Made by a program: the position numbers and the translations under genes. The notes beneath the pieces were generated by a model, which had not been told where the DNA came from, did no database searches, and worked only from the letters and a program-made list of their open reading frames with translations. A stretch of 64,000 nt of DNA from Octodonta nipae (lineage: Eukaryota > Arthropoda > Insecta > Coleoptera > Chrysomelidae): assembly GCA_034190945.1 (NCBI GenBank), contig CM067219.1, positions 41,986,031-42,050,030 on the forward strand, written 5' to 3'. Numbering within the stretch: the first letter of the stretch is position 1; the number at the start of each line of letters is the position of its first letter. Below, in pieces: positions 55,085-64,000 of the stretch.

Positions 55085-55330
55085 ATACTCCGTGGGTTCA
55101 ATTAAAATTTAAAAACTACTTCTCACTCTCACTTTCTAGAAACTTTTATTTACATCAAATATATACAACAGCTGATTCGAATATCACAAATATAATACAA
55201 CATAAGCTCTTAGCCGCAAGAACTCACCACTGCGATGATAGGCCGCTCCTTTCAAATCAGCATCTAATCCTCTAATACAATCCATTATCAATTCTACAGT
55301 TGCCGAGCTATTTCGAGATTAATTATTTTT
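55085..55330 (-). repeat. Candidate gypsy 5' LTR remnant
   Basis: In minus sense it carries GATGTAAATAAAAGTTTCTA with an AATAAA signal, ends near TTTAATTGAACCCACGGAGT and is followed by a TGGTGATCAGAAG-like start of an internal region, then gag. The second LTR is not present, so ends are uncertain. Confidence 0.35.
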
Positions 55331-55814
55331 GTCCTCCCAGCGATCGATGTCGTATTGAAATGAAACCAGGGTCGGCTTAGGTAAATTTCGCAACAGTATT
55401 AAGTATTGATTGCGTACGTACTTGCTACGATATAATAGTATTTATTATATTCATTACATTACATTACAAATGTTTGACAATATAAACTGATGTAACTAAC
55501 AGAATTTACTGCAAATTTTATATATACAGGATAGCACTAAAAAATTCTAAAGATCATGTGAAATAACAAAGCTTCTTTGTACCCCCTGGGTACGCCTATG
55601 GTATTGCTAGTACTTGTGTAGAATTCAGCCATTTCCGTAATTTTCCCTTATAACTATAGCGGGATCTCTGGAACATCAGAAATCTTTGATCCCATTTTTG
55701 ATGAATGCACTATCTTATAACAAGATCGCACCTTGGAGCGCCACATGAAATTCTGAAGATAACTCTTTCAAATTTTTCCAGTTTGAAAGGTTTGTTATTT
55801 TGTTATTTCACATG
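55331..55814. other. Intronic AT-rich stretch
   Basis: No feature recognised. A TACAGGATAGCACTAAAAAA segment near 55526 resembles a transposon end. Confidence 0.4.
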
Positions 55815-56059
55815 TTGTTCTAAAGGTATCCTCGCCTTCGGAGTCCTCAACACCGTGCTCATTTTTTTGTCTGTATTGAAAATAGTATCGATATTGTGTC
55901 TCCGTAGAATTCTTGCAATACTGACCGTGGTACCCTTGACATATGGTAAAAGCCTTGGTTATTGATGTCTTATGCTCCTCGTCTGTTTGTCTCGTTTTTG
56001 AATTAAGGGCTCTTTGAATATTTCGGTCTGTAAATCCGTTTTGTCTCAGAGCTGTTTTT

Positions 56060-56920
56060 AAATTTAATGTTTGATGTTGTCCTGGTCAGCTAGTCTTTGT
56101 GATCTGGTTACTGAAGTCTTGAAGACGGCTTGTAGTTGGGCTAGGTGGTGATGAGAATTAGCATGAAGGTATCTGTTGGTGTGAGTTGCTTTCCTATATA
56201 CTGTACGACCAAGGGTTCCATCTTCCTTCCTATTTATGAGAACATCAAGGAATGGCAGTTGGTTGTTGGCTTCAACCTCCATGGTAAATTTTATTTTGTG
56301 ATGGATGCCATTAAGGTGGTCTAAAAATGTGTTGAGGTGTTCCCTCCCATGAGGCCAAATCACAAATGTATCATCCACATAAACTGAGTTTAAGAGTTGC
56401 TGTTCTTAGTGCCAACTCCTCAAAGTTCTCCATAATTCGCTATAATTGGTGAGAGTGGCGATCCCATTAGAGCTCCTTCCACTTGTTTGTATCTTTGTAA
56501 CTTGTTTGGTTCTCGTAAACAAAATAGGTGTTCATCGGACAGTGCCTTCTTAAGTCCACAAGGTGTTGAGGTGGTTTGTATTTTTCTATTATAATATACA
56601 AGGCTTCGTCGATAGGGATGTTGGTGAAAAGGGACACTTCGTCAAAACTTACAAGAAGACACTCTGGTTGTCAAATTTTTCACATGTGCGTCTGCCCCCT
56701 CTGCAAACGGTTGAAGTTGTTGGGCTAGGTATTTGGCTACCTGTTGTGTTGGGGATCCAATTGAGCTTACTATTGGCCTCAAAGGTGCACCTTCTTTATA
56801 TACTTTTCGCAACCCATAGAATTTCGGACATCTCGATGACTTTTCGCGCGGAATGAGTTGCAGTTGGAGATTTTTGTCGGTCCTACTTGCTTGGATTTTG
56901 GCCTTCGTTGTTTTTTCCAG
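56060..56920 (-). pseudogene. PLE family I RT, copy 2
   Basis: Minus-sense blocks: TTKAKIQASRTDKNLQLQLI, RCPKFYGLRKVYKEGAPLRP (RT 2a/2), IVSSIGSPTQQVAKYLAQQL, then FDEVSLFTNIPIDEAL (motif A with catalytic Asp), a deleted motif B region, VDDTFVIWPHGREHLNTFLD (motif C) and HLNGIHHKIKFTMEVEANNQ, LPFLDVLINRKEDG. This is the uninterrupted order missing from copy 1. Small deletions near 56390 and 56440 and several frameshifts disable it. Confidence 0.87.
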
Positions 56921-56927
56921 ATAAGTT

Positions 56928-57390
56928 CAATCAACAATAAACTTAACGACTCAATTTTTCTGCAAAAACTATTTTTTTGTGCTTAGAATCACATCTAGGA
57001 CAAATCACATCTTTTACCTTCCCACTTCCCGTACTAATATTCTAAAACGATCTCCACTTTATAAAAGGTGTTCGAAGTGTAATGAGATGAATTACCAGCT
57101 TGACATCTTTAATTGCACTGTTTCAGCCATAAATACCTGCGTTTTTGATAACGGAAATAGTCTATTCATCTTATTATATAAATGTCTGAACTGTGTGTTT
57201 TCTCAGTTCTATGATACAATCTTTAATCTTAGCTTGTGTACATGTTCTGTAATTATTCAATATCGTTGATATTTGTTGTAAACTTAGGTTAAAACTGTTA
57301 TTGTTAATTTACTTATTCTTACTCTTAAATTGCTTTTTTTCTGTTCTGTAGTTAGGTGTAAACCTGTTGGAACAGTAAATAAATAAATAA
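56928..57390 (+). mobile_element. 5'-truncated LINE fragment with 7-bp target duplication
   Basis: 463 bp inserted in the PLE and flanked by ATAAGTT on both sides (56921-56927 and 57391-57397); removing it restores the PLE frame (DPTTY joined to LEKTTKAK). It ends in an (AAAT)n tail. The open stretch from 56979 carries the C-terminal motif of insect LINE proteins (YLPTSRTNILKRSPLYKRCS then NYQLDIF). This is a normal 5'-truncated insertion; the clade is not decided. Confidence 0.85.
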
Positions 57391-57409
57391 ATAAGTTGTT
57401 GGGTCAGTA

Positions 57410-58311
57410 GTAATTTGTTTATGTGCTGGATCTTGTAGCAATGTCTGAATTTTGTTTGAATAATCCGCTGTATCTAAAATTACAGTCGCATTTCCTTTAT
57501 CAGCAGGAATGACAATATCCTTGTTGAGGCGAAGTTGTTTCAAGGCCTCATTTTCTTCTATTGATAGGTGGTTTAGACTTTCTTAGAACATGTGACAAAT
57601 CTTGTCTAATTATTTCAGCGGTATTCGCATCTAATTTTGAAACTACTGTTTCCACGCCACATATTATGCTGTCTTTTGGTATGTGAGAGGGAGCAATAGC
57701 GTAGTTGAATCCCTTAGCCAACACGCCAATCGAGGTAGAGTTCAATTGGACCGAATATAAGTTATAAACGGTTTTATTCGTTTCCAATTGCCGTGAGGTT
57801 AGACTGTGACCATTATTTTCCGAGAAAAATTCGTTTTTGGGCTTCTGTTGGAGCTTCAATTTATTAAATTTTGTCTGTTGTTGTATTGTTGTCAACTCTG
57901 CAATCGTTTCGGCCCTAAATTCACTAATCTCATCGAATTTATCCCATATTATCGGGTGGTGAAATGTATTGCTTACCTGTAGGTGGATATCTAAGAATTT
58001 AGTATTAAGAACATCCAATTTCTTCTGACATCACGTATGTCTTCCCAAAGTAGGGCACAATTACCTTTCCATAAGATATTCTGTGTTTTTCCGTTGTTCT
58101 TCCAGAACTTTACCGTCATGTTTTGCGGAATAACTCCTTCATCGCGGCATCGTTGTAAAAAATGTAGATGGTACAAAAGTTTGCTTCTTTTCGCGCGTAA
58201 TTTCTCAAATGTTTTAAACAAATGAAAAGTATTCTCCCCGTAGAGATTCACTATATTTGTTTTTAAGTTTTCGCGGGCACTAAATGTGTTAGGTGGTTTC
58301 CAGGAATTCAT
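57410..58311 (-). pseudogene. PLE family I N-terminal region, copy 2
   Basis: Frames 57991-58311, 57548-58018 and 57352-57543 join as the PLE N-terminal domain: NSWKPPNTFSARENLKTNIV, FLQRCRDEGVIPQNM, then a long helical stretch, VGVLAKGFNYAIAPSHIP-like (here GVLAKGFNYAIAPSHIPKDS) and DIVIPADKGNATVILDTADY just before the RT. Only one or two frameshifts interrupt it. This region is not present in copy 1 because that copy is 5'-truncated. Confidence 0.85.
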
Positions 58312-58329
58312 CCGCGTAGTTGATAACTG

Positions 58330-58650
58330 ATCGTTTGATCATTTGATAACGACATTTCGACAGAGTCACATCTGCCCTCTTCAGGTCGGTTCACATAATT
58401 CTCGTAGCCTTCTGCTTTCGCTTCTAGTTACTGGAATACTAAGATTTTCAGGAGCGCGCGCGGTGTTATATAGTCGCGGCTCGGCGCCTATCGGTTGACA
58501 CCGTGAACGGCTGCGTGTGATTGGCCCTTGGCGCTCAGTGGCCATACCTCCCGCTTGCTGGTTGGTTATATCCGGTTGACTTCTTATAGGACGGATCCGG
58601 GCCGGTACGGTGTTTAATAGAATTTTCCAACAATTCGACAAGTTCTGGAT
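58330..58650 (-). repeat. PLE family I pseudo-LTR (promoter and ribozyme region)
   Basis: In minus sense, the tail of a GIY-YIG ORF (LSNCWKILLNTVPARIRPIR, then GPITRSRSRCQPIGAEPRLY) overlaps a TATATAA box (58470-58476), followed by a hammerhead-like motif and then the main ORF. Such upstream copies of the 3' end are the known pseudo-LTR organisation of Penelope-like elements. Confidence 0.75.
58349..58388 (-). ncRNA. Hammerhead-like ribozyme motif in PLE I pseudo-LTR
   Basis: In minus sense: GAC, core CTGAAGA (matches CTGANGA), stem II GGCAGA / TCTGTC, GAA, ATGT, C, then GTT. The core is intact here, unlike at 12061-12101. Hammerheads in PLE pseudo-LTRs are established; self-cleavage of this copy is inferred only. 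Confidence 0.55.
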
Positions 58651-58654
58651 TTCA

Positions 58655-59236
58655 AGGCTTATTTACCGTATCTCAAGGGTACCACGGACAGTATTGCAAG
58701 AATTCTACGGAGACACAATATCGATACTATTTTCAATACAGACAGAAAAATAAGCACGGTGTTGAGGACTCCGAAGACTCCCTTTAGAACAACAGCGAGT
58801 GTACGAGATTCCATGTGCAGACTGTCATACAACCTATGTGGGGCAAACTAACAGAAGAATTCAAGCTAGACGTGATGAACACCAGAACGCTATAAGAAAG
58901 CAGGAAAAAAACAACATCCATTGCGGAACAAGCCACCACGACGTCACACCGAATAGACTTTGAGAACACCAGAGTACTGGCAGATATAGAACACCCGAAA
59001 TCAAGACTCGTAAGAGAGGCAACTGAAATAACGAAGAGGCCTCACAGTCTAAACTCACGCAATGAAATCCAGAAGTTATCTAATTGTTGGAAAATTCTAT
59101 TAAACACCGTACCGGGCTGGACCCGTCCTATAACAAGTCAACCGGATATAACCAATCAGCAAGCGGGAGGCGTGGCCACTGAGCGCCAAGGGCCAATCAC
59201 ACGCAGCCGTTTACGGTGCCAACCGATAGGCGCCGA
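58655..59236 (+). pseudogene. PLE family I GIY-YIG endonuclease fragment (head-to-head)
   Basis: Plus-strand continuation blocks as in copy 1: KAYLPYLKGTTDSIARILRR, then the GIY-YIG core TTYVGQTNRRIQARRDEHQN and SRLVREATEITKRPHSLNSR, then LSNCWKILLNTVPGWTRPIT, up to RLRCQPIGAEQ. Frameshifts lie near 58785 and 58910. It ends 49 bp before the exon 5 acceptor. Confidence 0.85.
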
Positions 59237-59285
59237 GCAACAATAATTATAAGATTTGTTTTTAATAGCCATTTATTATTTGCAG

Positions 59286-59568
59286 GACTATATCATGTTA
59301 TCTGATTTGGATAACACTTACCTTATGGATCCTCAAAGCTGGAATTACTTTGAAACTGGGACCAATTGATAATGGAATAAGCATTATTGAAGCGTTACAG
59401 GGAATATTTGCCCTTCTTATATTCGTTTCCGATAGATACACAAGAAAGGAATTAGCCACAAAATGTGGAAGATCAATTTCACCAACCAAAGATGAAATAG
59501 AGACTGAAATAACTGCCCATTTTGCTTCACAAGAGAAACAATACGACAGTATGATTAACAACAAATGA
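59286..59568 (+). CDS. Methuselah-like GPCR, last exon (TM6, TM7, tail)
   Basis: Acceptor TTATTATTTGCAG (to 59285). With AT from exon 4 the frame reads M-T-I-S-C-Y, then LIWITLTLWILKAG (TM6), LKLGPIDN (extracellular loop 3) and GISIIEALQGIFALLIFVSD (TM7), followed by RYTRKELATKCGRS and a 30-residue acidic/polar tail to the TGA at 59566-59568. The sequence EALQGIFALLIFV matches the conserved xxLQGxFxFxxF pattern of TM7 in secretin/Methuselah-class receptors. No frame errors. The ATG-like start of the open stretch at 59350 is internal to this exon. Confidence 0.88.
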
Positions 59569-59621
59569 ATCCGATAATTGATTTTCCAATAATCCTACTT
59601 ATTATCGTATTTCTGTTAGAA

Positions 59622-59627
59622 AATAAA
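59622..59627 (+). terminator. Polyadenylation signal AATAAA of the receptor gene
   Basis: AATAAA occurs 54 bp after the stop codon, a plausible cleavage/polyadenylation signal for a short 3' UTR. Confidence 0.6.
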
Positions 59628-59628
59628 G

Positions 59629-60185
59629 ATTAAAGCTTAGATCAAATTTGAGTAAATCTCTCGTAAAGATCAATAAGAGTCTATATTCGTTGATTATATC
59701 ATCCAAAATTTTCATGAACGTAAAAAATTAATGGAGCTATACCTCATAACAAAATATTAATCATAAAGAAAGTTGAACAAACATAGATTTAGATTCACAT
59801 TTTTAATTTGAACTTTCAACAACATTTATATTTTCTTATAAACGAAATTCAAAAAAATCTTTTATATTTTCATGTAAGACGCATAATTTTTCTAAGATGG
59901 GCAGACCGTCAGAATCCAAATAAACATAAAAAACGAAAATGGATTTATGAAATTTGTCAAAAATAACTGCTAAAAGTCATTTTTTTACTTATTTCCTGAT
60001 TTAATAAGTCATCAGGACATATTTTCTCAATATTACTGAATAAATTACAAACAATTTCAAGAATTGTTTTCTTTGTTAAAGGCAAAATACTACTAGTAAC
60101 AACAGAATTCCACCTAAAGAAAGATGGACTGGAATAATTATTTTTTACACAAGTCATATTCACTAGCAAGATTAATCCATTTTTT
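59629..60185. other. Stretch downstream of the receptor gene
   Basis: AT-rich, no recognised gene. Confidence 0.4.
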
Positions 60186-60560
60186 AACCGACTTCAAAAA
60201 AGGTGGAGGTTCTCAATTCGGTTGTATTCTTTTATTTAGACTTTGTTACCCCAGTACTCCGGCATTTCTCAACTGATTTCGATCAGTCTGTTTTCATTCG
60301 ATAGAATATACTTCCAGATTGTTCCCTTATTTTTTTAAATTTTATTCAATCACATAGAATGGTCCATTTTGCAAAAAATCGGAAAAATTTTGTAACATAC
60401 ATAATATATCGTAATATATGGTGAATGCGCTGAATTAAAACATTAGTTATTCTTATTCGAAATTTAGGATAAATTAATTGAAAACAGATTGGAATTTCAT
60501 CAAAATATTTTTATTTTGAATGTTCATCTGGGATTTTCTCTCCTCGCAATGGTTTCTGAA
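60186..60560. repeat. AACCGACTTC-type dispersed repeat, copy E (partial)
   Basis: Begins AACCGACTTCAAAAAAGGTG and GAGGTTCTCAATTCGG, the arthropod-typical form of this terminus, followed by TTGTTACCCCAGTACTCCGG. The other end is not recognisable. Confidence 0.6.
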
Positions 60561-60749
60561 AAATACAGATAAGTTAAGTACTTAAATATCAAGGTGTAGT
60601 ATCTAAGGGCAGTTTGTGGAAACTGCCCGGAACACTAGTTGCCCTCTTATAGAAAAAACTTTCCCGCTGGATTAAAAAGTACGTCTACAGATTTGTCAAC
60701 TAGTATTCCAGTATAATATGTTGTGTATTTTGTGTCGCACTTATCTGTT

Positions 60750-61130
60750 TTTTTGTGACGTTTCGAATCCTTATCAGGAATCGTTGTCGAACAATGTTTG
60801 TTTGAATGTTTTGCACTATATTCGCTTAACTTTTTTTGGTAATGTCAATTGACTGATTAATTGAGTTTGAAGGTTCCTTTTTGATGTTCATTCGTCAGAA
60901 GTTGTTGCCATGTAACCGGTAACTCTACAGAGGGTGTCCCGATTTCTCCATTATTCAACAACATGCAGACACTTTCTTTGATTTTTCTTTTTTTGGTATG
61001 TTCTTCTTTAAGTAGTATTTTTGTCTTATTCCAGTCCATTTTGTGTGTACCATTATCCGTGAGTACATGATTTGCCAATTAATCAGTCAATTGACATTAC
61101 ATCAAGATTGGCAAATCACGGACGCCCTTC
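60750..61130 (-). mobile_element. PLE family III tail fragment inside inverted repeats
   Basis: The minus strand 60857-61078 encodes a tail like that at 34670-34800 (KRKIKESVCMLLNNGEIGTP). A hammerhead-like motif lies at 60756-60784. The exact 23-bp sequence AATGTCAATTGACTGATTAA+TTG at 60841-60863 recurs inverted at 61076-61098. Beyond it GATTTGCCAA/TTGGCAAATC (61069-61078 and 61109-61118) shows that a piece of the element was copied in reverse at this end. Confidence 0.75.
60756..60784 (-). ncRNA. Hammerhead-like motif in PLE III tail
   Basis: In minus sense: CTGATAAGGATTCGAAACGTC, i.e. core CTGATAA, a very short stem II, GAA, self-complementary ACGT and C. Same arrangement as in families I and II. 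Confidence 0.4.
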
Positions 61131-61350
61131 AAAAGCTTCCTTTTGATGATTTTTTTTAATTCAAAACAACACGTGCCTCTAGACGATTTATGTCATTTTT
61201 TGGGTAGAATCCTCAAAAATTCATCATTCAAATCCTAGATGATTATAAAAGAAAAAACATTAAAAATACGAAAGAAGGCTTACTTGAGACTTGGAGTGAA
61301 GAAATCTTAATATTAAAATATCGTTTGTACTAATGTAATACATAATAATC

Positions 61351-61371
61351 TAATAATAATAATAATAATAA
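61351..61371. repeat. (TAA)n repeat at LINE 5' junction
   Basis: Seven TAA units directly precede the second R4-like copy. Confidence 0.95.
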
Positions 61372-62342
61372 GCTACCAGACCCCGTGTGGTGGCCGGGTT
61401 AGAATAGCACCGCCTGTCGTATGAGGCGACTAAAGGGGTAACTGTCCGCTGACCTACTACCTAGCTTTCCTTCCTTCCCCACAACTCGCACGGGATGTTC
61501 TGGTTTAAATCATTTCATCTGGGAACTGACAACCCCACAGGTCCAAGTTACCTGGGTCACCAGGGTCAATTGGTGGCACCACCCATGAAAATGGAACTAC
61601 GGAGTAGATGCCTCGAAAAAGAGCCGCTGCCTGGGGATCGCTAGGGCATGTCTGGAGCCGGTGCTGGACATGACAGCAGGCGAGACGTCGGTGGCAGGGT
61701 GCTAAGGAGGCGGGCCCCTGCCGTCCAAAGATCTACAGCCCAAGAACCAGAAGAACTACAACAACACTCACCAATACAGTCACAGCAACAACGTGACCAT
61801 CACCAATGAAGAACCATCATCAAACGAGAACGAGAGCTCCACCCGCAGAAAGTGTTGCGCAGGATCAACAGCCAGCGCTCACTCAAGCGGGACTGAAAAG
61901 ACAGTGCATGAAATGTACTAGCGCCATGAATGAATTTATAATGCGCACGTTTTACAGAATTACGAACCTTGGCCAGGACAAGACTGGATATCGCCAAACA
62001 CTACATCAAGAATTCTGTCGTGAGTACCCAGAGCATCAAGTTGCCAAACAGAGAGACGCAGATCAATATCATGTCATTTTGAGAAATGGCCTTATTTCGC
62101 CTGAACAATTGGACACAATAAAGAGAGAAGTGGAGCGCGAAGTATTTGGTCAAAATGCAATCGATCCAGCAGAGCCTGAAACACCTTTGGCACAAAGAGC
62201 GGACGAGACTCAAGAACTTCAACAAGAACAGGCAACCAACGCTGACCTGCTTGAGAAGATCCAAACAGAAATTGAAGGAGCTCTTAGAAAGTATATTGGA
62301 ACAGATCCACTGACTAGGCCAACTCTTCCCAAACTAATGTAA
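61372..62342 (+). mobile_element. R4/Dong-like LINE, copy 2 (5' end and N-terminal region only)
   Basis: Starts at the TAA run with GACCCCGTGTGGTGGCCGGG and the same leader as copy 1 (CCTGTCGTATGAGGCGACTA, then GCTGCCTGGGGATCGC). The N-terminal protein region (61806-62342; LTQAGLKRQCMKCTSAMNEF, then FYRITNLGQDKTGYRQTLHQ, ILRNGLISPEQLDTIKREVE, GTDPLTRPTLPKL) ends in a stop where copy 1 continues, and all downstream RT is missing. Confidence 0.8.
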
Positions 62343-64000
62343 CAACTCGGCCTGTCACCAGTGTAACAGTTTGGACCTCACCTATTGTATACTGGGGAAA
62401 GAAATGTATTATATAGAACCTGAGAGAAAAGGGGAATGCTGCCACCACCCGAAGAAAATTTGTGTTGAAGAGAAAGACTCCGGGAACCCTTCTCTGTAAA
62501 TGTTAGCTGAAAATAAATAATATAAAAGGAACTTTACTGCCCTTATCTGCCTTGACTCTCAGTCCTTGGTAGCTTCTGGTTTTCGTCACCTGGCCTCCTC
62601 TAAGAGGGTAAGTCCCCAGGCTTTGCAAATGCTGGTGGTTGTATGGGAAGAAGGAAGGAGTTAAAAGTAAACAACCAAAAAAATGCCACATATATTGAAA
62701 TAAAAACAAAATGAAATGAAAAAAAAATAGAAACAATAAAATAATTCCAATATGTAACGAAAAAAAATACTAAAAAATAACCTCAATTGCTGGTGGTTAA
62801 ACAATACTTAAGAACAAATGTAACTCCCCAAATTATGGTTTTTAATCAACCCAAAAAAATACGAAAATAACTTTATGGAACACAATATTACTTATACCCA
62901 CGAATCCTGGGAATGACAGGTACAATTCCACCCTATTTAAGCCCTATCGGTGCCTACTACAATAGGTCTTCCCTTATATCCGCAAACGTTGGTGAGCGAG
63001 TTTATCCAACGCATATATGAGTAAATCCCCAGGAATATATATAATAGCATAAAAAAACAAATTAAGACAAAACCAAATTTAAACAAAATATCACAAGACA
63101 AGCAAACATAATTTTTGCCGCTCGTCCCTTTTGCCGACTCAGGAAGTCAGATGAAATCTTTACCAGTTTACGATCTAGCTTTGCGTACTCCGACGCTACT
63201 TCGTCCCTATCACGAAGTCTCTTCCCGGCCGTTTGCTGGTCTAAGAAACCTCTACCCTGGGTTCAGAATCTGAACCTACAAATCTACTGACAAACTCACA
63301 GGTTTTGGCACTAACACTCCTCGGTTAGAAAAATATAAAGGTACTCACCTTCAATCCCAAAAGGTTTACCTGTGAATCAAAAGAAATTATACCTCACTGA
63401 GTTTCTAGCTAGCTAAACACTGATCAAAATACACTCGCGACTCTCGCGTTTCCCGTCCGTAGACGATAAATTTATAATGACTCTATAATTTACTTCCTAA
63501 CGCCCTATTTGGATAGGTGAAACGGTCCTCGCTTAGGAGTCTGGTTTCCGCCCTTTTTATGTCCCCTAAATCCGTCGCGCCACGTACGACTCCTTTTCTT
63601 GAGTTCCGGCCCCGAACTAGTTTGGAAATTCTCTGGAACTTTTCCTCGTGAACTTTAGCCCCTCCCATATGGGTACTATCTACGCGAATAAGTTAACAAC
63701 AAAACTCCCTACCCCGTGAGTTTGTCATTGTCCGATTGGCTGCACCTTTCGCCATTAACCGACGGGTTCTACGCACGTGCCTTTCTTCGGCATTTTAAAA
63801 AATTCTAGAACAAACTTTTAATTAAGAACAGCAAAATCAGCAATTTTTCTCTAACTGCGTCATCGGCCATCATTGGTTTTTGTTTAAAATGTTGCAACAC
63901 AATTTGTGTCTACCTGGTTTTTAGCACGTACAAGAGTTCAACTTTCTGCTAACCCTGAATCGGCAGAACACAAAACGAAAAGGTATGTATAAACTATTCA
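62343..64000. other. Right end of window: no gene recognised
   Basis: Base composition becomes more GC-rich from about 63110 to 63780. No long frame or domain was found on either strand; the open stretch 63483-63668 (minus) lacks motifs. It could be upstream or untranslated sequence of a host gene, or an element not recognised here. Confidence 0.4.

Larger units (their letters stand above)
55815..59236 (-). mobile_element. Penelope-like element, family I, copy 2 (with head-to-head fragment)
   Basis: Minus-sense body 58650 to about 55815: pseudo-LTR (58650-58330), N-terminal ORF (58311-57410), RT (57390-56060, split by a LINE) and the start of the GIY-YIG linker. A plus-strand fragment (58655-59236) with linker, GIY-YIG and pseudo-LTR start is joined head-to-head. 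Both arms share about 170 bp (LSNCWKILLN to IGAE). It lies in receptor intron 4, 49 bp before exon 5. Confidence 0.87.
19512..59568 (+). other. Gene span: Methuselah-like GPCR (3' part, five exons)
   Basis: Five exons join without frame errors: intron phases 1, 2, 1, 2, all introns GT...AG, lengths about 3.85, 3.1, 21.0 and 11.2 kb. The product of the visible part is 284 residues with seven hydrophobic helices (about residues 1-20, 31-48, 61-80, 97-117, 143-166, 191-209, 219-240). A cysteine at the top of TM3 (residue 57) and one in extracellular loop 2 (residue 136) match the conserved GPCR disulfide. The pattern KCFAGY, then S..FL.LAVLQ, matches Methuselah/secretin-class receptors. These are plasma-membrane receptors; the ligand cannot be inferred. 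The extracellular N-terminus is not visible, so the gene must start further upstream. Confidence 0.85.

Noticed and set aside
59350..59568. Independent small gene
   Set aside because: It is the in-frame end of receptor exon 5, which starts at the acceptor before 59286.

Overview
This is an AT-rich eukaryotic window, almost certainly from an arthropod and most likely an insect. It holds spliced exons of a Methuselah-like G-protein-coupled receptor, and the rest is dominated by insect-type transposable elements (BEL/Pao, Ty3/gypsy, Penelope-like, R4/Dong-like LINE, mariner DD41D, hAT, Harbinger-type MITE, foldback). There are no bacterial operons, CRISPR arrays or tRNA/rRNA genes. The order of the insect cannot be told from the sequence.

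Host gene: five plus-strand exons (19512-19694, 23545-23623, 26735-26892, 47907-48060, 59286-59568) join in perfect phase across GT/AG introns into one 284-residue reading frame. It covers TM1 to TM7 and the C-terminal tail of a Methuselah/secretin-like receptor, with a stop codon and an AATAAA. The exons for the extracellular N-terminus were not found and probably lie further left or outside the window. Most mobile elements from 19.7 to 59.3 kb therefore sit in introns of this receptor.

Layout. 1-9.4 kb: a broken minus-strand BEL/Pao retrotransposon (integrase, RT, protease, distant gag), interrupted by a mariner relic, an AACCGACTTC repeat and a Harbinger-type MITE. 10.7-12.2 kb: Penelope-like element (PLE) family I with a 5' inversion. 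12.5-12.9 kb: solo gypsy LTR. 13.9-18.35 kb: decayed gypsy between two direct repeats. 19.5-27 kb: receptor exons 1-3 with gypsy and PLE family II relics and a perfect 59-bp hairpin. 27.8-30.4 kb: complete hAT with 8-bp target duplications. 31.2-32.9 kb: decaying 290-bp tandem repeat. 34.5-38.6 kb: PLE family III split by a 3.2-kb foldback element carrying inverted arrays of 134-bp units, with 9-bp target duplications. 40.4-46.6 kb: nearly complete Ty3/gypsy with LTRs, primer-binding site, polypurine tract, SAP-domain Gag and, between integrase and the 3' LTR, an extra ORF encoding a TARG1/OARD1-like macrodomain followed by a CCCH zinc finger. 47.9 kb: exon 4. 49.5-51.7 kb: DD41D mariner. 52.1-54.4 kb: R4/Dong-like LINE. 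54.5-55.3 kb: gypsy gag relic. 55.8-59.2 kb: PLE I copy 2 containing a short LINE. 59.3 kb: exon 5. 60.2-62.3 kb: repeat, PLE III fragment and second R4-like copy. 62.3-64 kb: nothing recognised.

The most unusual item is the macrodomain plus CCCH-finger ORF inside the gypsy element. It keeps the lysine and aspartate used for catalysis in TARG1-type ADP-ribosyl hydrolases, and its start codon overlaps the integrase stop as ATGA. All mobile-element proteins here carry frameshifts or stops, so these are relics; only the receptor exons look intact.
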